From Pythium myriotylum (lineage: Eukaryota > Oomycota > Peronosporomycetes > Pythiales > Pythiaceae), in the NCBI GenBank assembly GCA_023091665.1, contig JALJCQ010000001.1:2170001-2234000 (forward strand): DNA of 64,000 bases, written 5' to 3'. The translations under genes were made by a program, and so were the position numbers. The notes under the pieces were generated by a model. The model searched no databases, had not been told where the DNA came from, and worked only from the letters and a program-made list of their open reading frames with translations. Positions within the stretch are counted from its first letter, which is position 1. Each line of letters begins with the position of its first letter. Positions 48,901 through 57,185 of this stretch are shown piece after piece.

Positions 48901-49275
48901 AAAAAAGTGAAAGCCAAGCCACCAGCGTTCTACTCTCCTATTGCGCCTACTTCAGCCACGAGTGCAAGCACACCGCCTCCGCACACGAGGCGTACGATAT
49001 TCTCACCTACACCCGCGAATCTTGAGCAAGATTTGGGCCTTTTGGAGCGGTACACAGACCCGTACAAGGTTGCGCTTTCGATATTCAAACTTCTCGGAGT
49101 TCACGAAAAGTTTCACACTATGTCTTCAACTCGAACCCAGCTGAAGCACGCGTTTCATCGTCTGAAGCGCAACGCACGAGAATCCACACCACCTGTCTTG
49201 TCTCGACAACTGCGTGCAGTGTCTTCAGTATTGGAAGAGGACAATGAGGATATTAAGCAAATTGAAGCAGTATAA
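45915..49275 (+). CDS. CSC1/OSCA/TMEM63-type mechanosensitive cation channel
   Basis: Members are osmo- or stretch-gated cation channels. Four exons fit: 45915-46721, 46772-46923, 46984-48136, 48202-49275, giving 1,061 aa. It begins with a signal-like hydrophobic stretch (LVLMAAITLVLVS) and an extracellular region of about 130 residues with N-x-S/T sites. Then come three N-terminal membrane segments, a long cytosolic loop with an RRM-like FVVFDSTATRNDFV strand, and the channel core (SVFLPSIGVTAAYL, FFISYICQRTF, GHDYAMITSVFLVILLGTVITPVLTPFGALFFYVKF). The C-terminal tail of about 170 residues is Ser/Thr/Pro-rich. The loop contains a cysteine-rich insert near 47330-47395 (CRYYCRHTQCYCC). MHQLVLM (45939) is an alternative start. 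It converges on the PA-RING gene (107 bp). Confidence 0.88.
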
Positions 49276-49382
49276 AACGTCCAACAACACTAAATAAAGC
49301 AAAGCTAGATTGTGGCGAGGAGAGAACTAGGGCCACATGCTGCGGATCATGGCCGCGGCACTGTTTACTATGAGACAGCTCA

Positions 49383-50856
49383 CTAGGCTAGCCGGGAGCA
49401 TAAGGAAGAAAGTGTGGAACCACTATCCGCGCAATAGACAATAGCCACCATTAATGACACTGCATAAAATACATAAATACTGACAACAAGAAGAGCGCCT
49501 ACATGTTCTTGGCGCAGAATCTGCTCGAGTGGCGGCAAAGCGAAGCCAAATATAGATTTGGGCGCGTCGTCTATCGCTGACGATTCCACTGTAAGCAATG
49601 GTGCATATGAATCAAAAGAGCACCGAGCTAGCAATAGCATACCTGCGATGGCGTCTTGTTTGCAAAGTGGGCACCTGCCACTGCGCTTCTGCAGCCACGG
49701 GTCAATGCATCCGACATGGAAGAAATGCTGGCACGGCAGAACTTTGACACGCTCGCCGGGAGAGAAATCGTCCAAGCAAATGGAACACGACTCTTCATTA
49801 GCGGGGGCGGGAGTTGAAGCGGAATCGCCCACGAGGTCCTCGAAAGCTGGAAGTGGGTCGTTGTCATCGTCATCGAGGACAATTCTATCCAGTACATCTA
49901 CCTCCCGCATCGCATGCTCAAGCAGCTCTCGCTGAAGGAACGGGCGGTACGAGAGAAGAGGAAGCTTCTTGGTCACACGAGATCGCCACGTCTTCCCTAC
50001 GAAACTGAAGAGAAACGAGGAGACGATACTAAGCCCACTGCATAGTGGCGAAGTGTCAGCTATGAGATTATCGAGGTTTCAAAAATCAGTGACGTACCTT
50101 GATAAGGCACACACAGCAGATACGAGAAAGATGTAAGCGACAGCTCGCTTGATGAAACGATACTTGACTCGGTCCTGTGGCACTGTGGGTCGACGAGTGT
50201 CAGAAACACGTAAAGAGGAGGATAACCCGCAACTCGTACATTCACCGAAGTCGCTGAGCGTGACGAGCACAGGCTTCCACGGCAAAGCCTTCTGGATGAG
50301 CTGCATGAGTCTTTCGCCGTCGTCGTAAGAAACGAAGACACCCGGGATGGTCAGATGCGTGGCGTTCTCGTCTTTTTGCATGATGATATGGTACGGCGCC
50401 CTGTCACAAAGCATTCTATCAGCCGCAGAGGCAGCATCACAAGCAAAGTACCGAGCTCACTCGAGGCGACGCGCAGTGTCCATGACGACAACGCCGACTG
50501 CGCCAGCTTGCTGCGCGTGCCAGACTTTCTTGACGAAGTTGCATCCTCCCCGCTGCACGAACGCGAGGCGGCCTCGTAGCTGGGCCGTCGGAGTCTCGAG
50601 CGCTTCGCACGCGTGGAACGGCGCCACGGGCACGAGCTCCAACGCGGCGAGGGGCGCCTCTGCGAGCGCGTCTCGGTCCGTGAACTCGCCCGACACGTGG
50701 GTCATCAACTTGCAGCACGGCCTGCCGAGCACGCCGTCATCGATGAGCGGAGCTCCTCAGCAGCTCCTGGCCATCTACGAACCTCTCGACGACCAGCGCT
50801 CGCGCCTGGAGGAGCGCCACGGCCGCGCCGACGAAGAGCAGCGCGAGCCGCCGCAT
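49383..50856 (-). CDS. PA-TM-RING E3 ubiquitin ligase (RNF13/GRAIL-like)
   Basis: This family ubiquitinates endosomal or lysosomal cargo. Five exons fit: 50856-50783, 50721-50461, 50415-50098, 50037-49643, 49588-49383, giving 417 aa. It has a signal peptide (MRRLALLFVGAAVALLQARA) and a lumenal protease-associated domain (HACEAL, RGGCNFVKKVWHAQQAGAVGVVV, IPGVFVSYDDG). A membrane segment (AVAYIFLVSAVCALSSGLSIV) and a cytosolic RING-H2 follow (CSICLDDF...LPCQHFFHVGCIDPWL...CPLCK). A second hydrophobic stretch near the end (VSIYVFYAVSLMVAIVY) is unusual for the family. The first intron (50782-50722) has a weak gttcgt donor but resolves a reading-frame change. The last intron (49642-49589, 54 nt) has no stop and is a multiple of three, so a longer isoform is possible. 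Confidence 0.85.
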
Positions 50857-50966
50857 GTCCCTCGATGATGCTGGGTCTTTGGCCTGGGCGAGACTGCGTA
50901 ATCGCGAGGTCGCACGAAGGGAAGACGGTGGGGTACGACGTAACCAGCTCGGTTACGCACTTCAAC

Positions 50967-52349
50967 ATGGCCGAGGAGGGCACGGCGCACCACGTGCGCC
51001 GGCTCCACGCGAGCATCCGCGACCTGCAGCACGGTGCGTGGCTCGCATCTGGCGCCTCGCGGCTGCTCACCGTCCGCGTGGCGCAGCGCTCGGCGTCTTG
51101 GGCAACGCGGAGCGGCCGCCGCGGCCGTCGCGCGACGCCATCTCACCCGACACGGCGGCGTCCGACGACCCGCGCAGCCGCATCGCGGCCAACAACGAGC
51201 GTGGCGTCGTCCAGCGCATCGAGGTGCGCGTGCTGAGTCTGTGGGGAAGTAGACGCGCGACTCACAGTGTCTGCGCAGCGTCTTGAAGAAAGCGGCGCCG
51301 TTGTGCTCGGTCTCGAGGGAGTAGGAGCATTGGTCGCAGACGCACTCTGCCGATAGTATGTGTCACTGGAACCCCTTAGGGGCGTCTATATAACACCATG
51401 TCTTGCTTTGTAGTGGGGTGAGGCGGCTAGTTGTCGGTGACACGGCCGTGCTTTCCCCGGGAGACCTCGATTACATGACGTACTACGTCCACAACCTCGG
51501 AGTGACTCGGGAGAGCCACGTCGCGGCAACCGCGAGAAGACTCAACCCTGATGTCGACGTGTTTGCGCTCGGGGTGCCGCTTAATCAATCGCACGTTGTG
51601 GTCGAATCCCTTCGAGGAATGCTAGAGCGTTCCGACGACAGTGACGGCGGCGAAGACGAAGGAAGTGGCGGGCTAGTCGAGAGCGACAACGACGGAATGA
51701 GCGGTGGGAGCGACTGTGATAGCGGTGGAACTGATGTAGAAGAGAGCTCAGAGAGACGAGTGTGGCACGACCCGCGAGGTGAGGTATATGACGTCAATGG
51801 CAACTCGGATGATGAGCGTTGTTTCTCGGTCGTCTTCCTCTGCGGCAACTATCCTGAGCTCGCAATGGCTTTGAACGAACTGTGTTGCGAGTACGCGGTG
51901 CAGTTCGTGTACGTTACAACGGGAAGAAATGGTCTCTCTGGCGATACGCTCTCTGTCATCCCTGGTCGCTCGGCTTGCTTGCAGTGTCTTGAGAAGCGCA
52001 AGGTGCTTAAGATTGCGAGCAACCTTTCCGCGGAAAGTGATCACGCTGAAGGAAGACCCCAGTTCAGCATTAGCTTGCCGACAACAGACTGTGTTCTCGC
52101 AGGGATCGCCGTCCAGCACGCGTTTTCGTACGTCCCATGAGCCGCATAAAGCGTTATTTTACGACTGACAAACAGCTTGGATGTAGGTATCTGCTTTGCT
52201 CCGGACCTGCATGCTCACGTGTAGAGTACGATGGCTTTCGCGAGGAGTTGGATCGTAGCGGATTTATTGCGCCAGTGCACCAGTGCCCAAGCGCGAACTG
52301 TCGCTTCCAGCAACATCGACAAACCCTCACATCTCCTCAGAGTCAATAA
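50967..52349 (+). CDS. UBA5-like ThiF-fold protein, probable pseudo-E1
   Basis: UBA5 activates the ubiquitin-like modifier UFM1. Five exons fit: 50967-51033, 51087-51223, 51279-51355, 51414-52127, 52187-52349, giving 385 aa. The order matches UBA5: N-terminal helix, DDPRSRIAANNERG, the Rossmann loop VVLGLEGVGALVADAL, HNLGVTRESHVAATARRLNPDV, PGRSACLQC, SLPTTDCVLAG and a second Cys pair CPSANC (zinc site with ACLQC). Important changes are visible. The cysteine expected four residues before SLPTT is phenylalanine (FSISLPTT), the NR of the nucleotide site is missing, and the Asp of VDN is Gly (LCGNYPE). About 60 mostly acidic/Gly/Ser residues are inserted near 155-215. It is divergent from the PA-RING gene (110 bp) and convergent with the PDZ-Rab gene (33 bp). 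It may be a scaffold. Confidence 0.75.
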
Positions 52350-52382
52350 ACTAGCGTTGATTACTGTCTTATCTACCTGTGA

Positions 52383-53973
52383 TCACTGCGAGCGCCCGCA
52401 TGAACCGCAATCGCTAAGCATCTTGGACTCCCCGCTCTGGCTCTCACTAGGACACGACGATTTGAGTTCGATCGTACCACCTTCAGTACCCTCAGCTCCT
52501 CCAGCAGAGCCACCGTTCAGTCCGCGCGCAAGGGTTGTGGCGTGGATGTGCAAGATCAGCGAGCTGAGCGCATCAGCGACCCGCTGGCCTTCCCACTTGA
52601 ATGCCATCGCGTTGCACTTCGCCGTGGTACGAGCGAATACCAATCCATTCTCTTCGCAAAACGGACGTACATCCCGCTCTTGGACAAATTGTTTCCCACG
52701 TGCACTTCTCTTCGTTGCCTCCGGGAGTTGGTCGATCTTGTTCTCGATCACCATAATGGACTTGAGTGAGTCTCCCGCTGTCTCCTTAAGTGTCTTAAGC
52801 CACTCGCCAAGTTTCTCGAACGAGTCTGGCTCAGCAACGTCGTATACAAGCAGTGCACCATCAGCACGGCGATAGTGCGATCTTGTTATCGCGCGGTAAC
52901 GCTCCTGGCCGGCTGTGTCCCAGATTCGCGCCTTGAGTTTCTGTTTGCATCCTCAGCACATGAGAACGCACCCGATTGACGCGGTTAAAAACGTTCAAAC
53001 GTACATTCCGCGCCGACATGTCTGGATCTGGGATCTCGAAACTACCGAACTCCGCTTCTAGTGTTGTTGCACGGCGCTCGACGTAGGCGCTGTCCCCGTG
53101 GACACCCACAGCCAACAAGCTGCTCTTTCCCACCCCAGTCGTGCCAAGTAGGATGATTTTGTATACGTGTCCTGCTTTTCCCGGAGAACCAAGTGCACCC
53201 ACCGGCTCAGCCGCTGTGATAGCGGAAGTCTTGGGTAAAGTTGAAATGGCCATGAGTGGAGATTTTTTTGTGGGTGAAGCTAAGCCGGATGAACAGTCGA
53301 CCACCCTGTTCTCTTCGACGAGAACTGGGACCGGATCAATCATCGAGTCGCGAAGCTCGTGGGGTGTGACGACGCCAGCTTCGACGTCGACAAAACGAAG
53401 CGTTGCTGGGCGAGATGCGGTTTGAAGGCTGCTGATCACTTGCTCACACGGCATTTCAAGAAGATGGAGGTCGTTGATATGCGTAAGGTAAAGCCCTGGT
53501 CGTAGTTGCCTACCGCAATAGAGCTCAATCAGGGTCCACATTCTCCCACTGTCGCCAAAACACCTACATGTGCTCCTGTCCAGGTTTCAGCATGGCATTG
53601 TATTGTTGTGCTGGGCCTGATCCACCTGGGTTCTTGTAGTGGGAAAAAAAGTAGTGTGATATGTCTAAATCTCGTCGGAGTGCTTGCACGGTCTACATAC
53701 CTTGTTCAGCTCCAGCACGCGGATGGTATAGACTCCGTTCCCCGTGTCTGGAAACTGCGCTGGGTGGAAGCGAAGACCAAACTTCTCGGATTGGAACTGA
53801 ACACGAAATGCTATCTTCCACGGCAGGTCTGCTCGACAGGAAAAGTGAGGCTCTGTGCATCGGCAGAGCCTCTCTCGCGACTCACACTGGTCGTCTGCGC
53901 TCAAGGCGTGTAGTCCGTGCTGCGAGCCACGCGGGGAGCGGAGTATAGGGGCAGAGCCGTGATCCTCCGCCAT
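52383..53973 (-). CDS. PDZ-Rab fusion: PDZ-like domain joined to a Rab-family GTPase
   Basis: Three exons fit: 53973-53701, 53523-53005, 52940-52383, giving 449 aa. Residues about 50-137 read as a PDZ-like fold (FRVQFQSEKFGLRF, YTIRVLELN, LRPGLYLTHINDLHL, CEQVISSLQTASRPATLRF). A Ser/Pro-rich linker follows, then a GTPase domain with all G-motifs: P-loop GTTGVGKSS (about 218), WDTAGQE, ENKID and TTAK. WDTAGQERYRAITRSHYRRADGALLVYDV places it in the Rab group. The C-terminus, SDCGSCGRSQ, has no CC, CxC or CaaX ending, so prenylation is doubtful and the PDZ part may supply targeting. Intron 1 is 177 nt; its acceptor (gattgag|CTC) was chosen because it preserves phase and PDZ spacing. The start ATG lies in a CCATGG palindrome shared with an opposite-strand ATG at 53972. 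Confidence 0.8.
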
Positions 53974-54082
53974 GGTCACTCCAATCGTCGACGACGAACC
54001 CTGCGCGCCTCTTCAAGATCGCACTTTGTGGACCACACACACATGGAAGCATGCCGCGTCCCTGGCCAAAAGGTCAACACGC

Positions 54083-55143
54083 ATGGACGAAGCACCGGCG
54101 ATCGAAGTCGATGAAGCTGCTTCGGCGGCGACGCCCGAGGAGTCTGAGGCGCAGCTCGCGTTGGAGAGACAGGCAATCATGCAAGGGCTCTCTCGGCTTG
54201 AGCGCACCGTCGACGACTCAGGATACGCGTTCACAGCGCTGGACGCAGTCGACAAGGGCCTCATCTCCATCGCATCTTTGCGCGAATATCCGCACCTGCA
54301 GTTCGTGAACGTCGCACACAATGGAATCAGCGACATGACTGCTCTGACAGAACTGCCGTACCTGGTGTGCGCTAATGTCTCGGAGAATGCCCTCGCGACA
54401 CCGACTGCTTTTGCGAATGCTTACTTGCAGTCGCTCGATCTGTCGCTCAACCAGCTGACGACGCTTCAGGGGCTCACAAGTGCCAGTCTCACATCTCTCT
54501 GTGTTAGCGGTAAGTGAGGGAAGCGGAAACACCGAATGAATATCCCTTCGATTGATGTCTGTGAAGATAACCAGCTCGAGAGCCTCGCGGGTCTTGGCGG
54601 AATGCCGTCCCTCACAATCCTCGACGCCGCGCGGAACGCAGTCGCTGATCTGGCTGCATTGGCCGACGCTGGGAATACGAAACTGGAACGCCTGGATCTG
54701 GTGCATGGTCGCTTGTCGTAACTGGTCCTCTACGATTCACTGAAGTTGAATATGTGGTTAGAGCGAGAACAAACTCCTCAATCTGGCGGGTATCGAGGCG
54801 CTCCCATCGCTGAACTCGCTATCACTGTGCCAAAACAATGCAAGTACCCATCGCGCTCTCTACTCAATTGACACTCACTGACGATCAGTGATATGCTTAG
54901 CTGGATTCGATGGAGGTGATCGAGAAACTCACGACCTTGGAAAATCTGAGCGAACTTGACTTGTCGCTCAACCCAGTCACAGATAGCGAAAACTACAGAC
55001 TAAGCATGATTGTTTTGCTTCCTCACGTCAAGAAGCTCGACGGCGAGCTTGTTACCGACGACGAGCGACTCGCAGCTGTGGATCTCAAGCAACAAAGGAT
55101 GGCGGATGATGCAGCTGCCGCGATGGCTGAAGCAGATCTTTAG
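54083..55143 (+). CDS. Leucine-rich-repeat protein, LRRC23-like (radial spoke)
   Basis: LRRC23 is a radial-spoke protein of motile cilia. Four exons fit: 54083-54509, 54567-54700, 54762-54839, 54901-55143, giving 293 aa (330 aa if the in-frame ATG at 53972 is used). SDS22-type repeats run through the middle (LQFVNVAHNGISDMTAL, LQSLDLSLNQLTTLQGL, LTSLCVSDNQLESLAGL, LERLDLSENKLLNLAGI, LSELDLSLNPVTDSENYRL). The LRR cap follows (VLLPHVKKLDGELVTDDER) and then an Ala-rich helix. The N-terminal LSRLERTVDDSGYAFTAL block and the capping motif resemble LRRC23 and related axonemal LRR proteins. The third intron has a GC donor (54840, gcaagt), fixed by phase. It converges on CCT1 with 120 bp between stops. 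Confidence 0.78.
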
Positions 55144-55263
55144 ATTGTGAGATGGGAGTTGGGAGTATCATGTTTAATATGGAAATGATGATAGTACTAC
55201 TATCGAATACGTTCGAACCCTAATGGCGTCCGTCGGCGATTCATCCTACGTTAGATCGAAACA

Positions 55264-56904
55264 CTACTGCTCCGCCTCTTGCTTGGGGTTCAGCTTAATC
55301 ATGTCGTCGATTCGCAAAATCGTGATCGCGGCTTCGGTTGCGAAACGCAGACTCTTGATCTTACTGATAGCAGGCTCGACTACACCAGCCGCAAGGTTGT
55401 CCCGCACAGAGCCTTCCAAAAGATCGAGGCCCGAGAAACGCAGGTCACGCTTGGACGCGTCACTCTGGGATGTGTTGTGGTACGCGCGCAAGCGAGCCAC
55501 CAACTCGGACGCATCCTTCGCAGCATTCACGGACAGCGTCTTCGGGATCACAAGCAGAGCATCAGCAAACTCCGCGATGGCGAGTTGCTCGCGTGAGCCG
55601 AGTGTTGTGGCAAAGTTCTCCAGATAAATTGACAGTGCCGTTTCTACAGCACCACCACCTGCAACGAGTTGGTTGCTCTCAAGCATTCGCTTGACGGCCA
55701 TGAACGAATCGTGCATGGATCGATCCATCTCGTCGAGGAGGTTCTCGTTAGCGCCACGAAGAACCACAGTAGTAGCCTGGCGGGTCTTGCAACCCTTGAT
55801 GTAAATCAATTCGCCATCACCAACACGCTCCTCCGTGACTTCAGCCGCCTCGCCTAGTGTAGCCGGGTCGAATGATTCTTCGCCATCCATATCCGCAAGC
55901 GTGAGGACGACCTGACCACCCGTAGCCTTGGCGATACGACGCAAATCCTCCTTCTTGACGCGTCGAACACCCATACAGCCTGATTCCACAAAATACTTCA
56001 GGCAGAGGTCGTCGATTCCCTTGGTCGTGAGAATTACGTTCGCGCCAGCGTCAATGATTTTCTGGATCTTCTCCTTTGTGATGTCAATCTCACGCTGGCG
56101 AATTTGGTCGAGCTCCTTCGGGTCTGTCACGACGATGGAAACACCCATTGGTGTTTTGTGTCGCTGCAAGTCGAAATCGAGCAGAGCAATCTTGGCGTTC
56201 TTGATGTACGTGGGCATCTGTTGTGACGCCTTGGTGCAGTTGAGTGCGAAGCCGTCAACTAGCTGAGTCTCAAGCATACTCTTTCCATGGGACTTGAGCA
56301 CATTGATAGAGCTCACAGGGTAACGGGCCTTGGTCTTGCCCTTGGCGCCTTCTTCCACAACCTTGACGGATGTCACGGCGTCCACAACCAGGTTGGCGAA
56401 GAACTCCGACTCAGGACCGAGGATCTTGCTCGACATGCTCGTCTTGGCAGCACTGATGAGCGACGCGCGACCAAGCGAGTCCACGGGCACGCTGAGGTTC
56501 TCTTTGATGTACTTGACGGCCTCGCGCATGGCTAGACGGTAGCCCGCAATGATCGAGGTCGGGTGGATCTTGTTCTTGACGAGCTCGTTCGCGCGCTTGA
56601 GCAGCTCGGCAGCGATGATGACGACCGAGGTCGTGCCGTCTCCGACCTCTTGGTCCTGCAGACCGGCAAGCTCCACGAGCACCTTACCCGCGGGATGTTC
56701 AACCTCCAGCTGCTTGAGGATCGTCGCGCCGTCGTTGGTGATGGTCACGTCGCCGATGTCGTCCACGAGCATCTTGTCGAGCCCGACGGGACCGAGCGAG
56801 CTCTTGACGATGTTGGCGATGGCCACCGCCGCCGTCACGTTCTGCTCGCGCACGTCCTTGCCCGTCGTGCGCGTGCCGTCCACCACCAAGTCGGCCGTCT
56901 CCAT
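55264..56904 (-). CDS. CCT1: T-complex protein 1 subunit alpha (CCT1)
   Basis: CCT is the cytosolic group II chaperonin that folds actin and tubulin in an eight-subunit double ring. A single exon encodes 546 aa, the normal length. The start is ATG 56904 (METADLVVDG); upstream open sequence lacks an ATG. The ATP-site motifs are present: VKSSLGPVGLDKMLVDDIGDVTITNDGATIL, GDGTTSVVIIAAELL and, near the C-terminus, VAGGGAVETALSIYL. Subunit alpha is indicated by HPTSIIAGYRLAMREAV, AAKTSMSSKILG, GFALNC, SIYLENFATTLGSREQLAI and ATEAAITILRIDDMIKLNPK, which track TCP1-alpha closely. Divergent from NCAPG2 with 281 bp between starts. Confidence 0.96.
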   Translation of the reverse strand: METADLVVDGTRTTGKDVREQNVTAAVAIANIVKSSLGPVGLDKMLVDDIGDVTITNDGATILKQLEVEHPAGKVLVELAGLQDQEVGDGTTSVVIIAAELLKRANELVKNKIHPTSIIAGYRLAMREAVKYIKENLSVPVDSLGRASLISAAKTSMSSKILGPESEFFANLVVDAVTSVKVVEEGAKGKTKARYPVSSINVLKSHGKSMLETQLVDGFALNCTKASQQMPTYIKNAKIALLDFDLQRHKTPMGVSIVVTDPKELDQIRQREIDITKEKIQKIIDAGANVILTTKGIDDLCLKYFVESGCMGVRRVKKEDLRRIAKATGGQVVLTLADMDGEESFDPATLGEAAEVTEERVGDGELIYIKGCKTRQATTVVLRGANENLLDEMDRSMHDSFMAVKRMLESNQLVAGGGAVETALSIYLENFATTLGSREQLAIAEFADALLVIPKTLSVNAAKDASELVARLRAYHNTSQSDASKRDLRFSGLDLLEGSVRDNLAAGVVEPAISKIKSLRFATEAAITILRIDDMIKLNPKQEAEQ

Positions 56905-57185
56905 GGTGCTCTCTGGGGGTGCTTTATGGAAAATCGTGTGGTGAGGTGTCCCCCAGGGAGAAATCTGAGCCACTTATCAGCCAATCAAATCGGGTTAATA
57001 ATCAATGTGATGCATCTATTGGATAAAATCAATAGATACTCGACAGGATCCTCTTTTTGAGCCAATCCGATGCATTGAGTCTTAATCGGCAAGTCATGCC
57101 CCTCTATATAAAGACCATCCCTCCCTCCTTTGGTGCCTGTTGGCCCTGGATTTCAAACACAGGCCATTTTGGCGCGCACACTAGA

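Noticed and set aside
50700..50860. Frameshift or sequencing error between signal peptide and PA domain of the RING gene
   Set aside because: A 61-nt GT-AG intron (50782-50722) with matching phase explains the frame change; its donor is weak but its length is typical.
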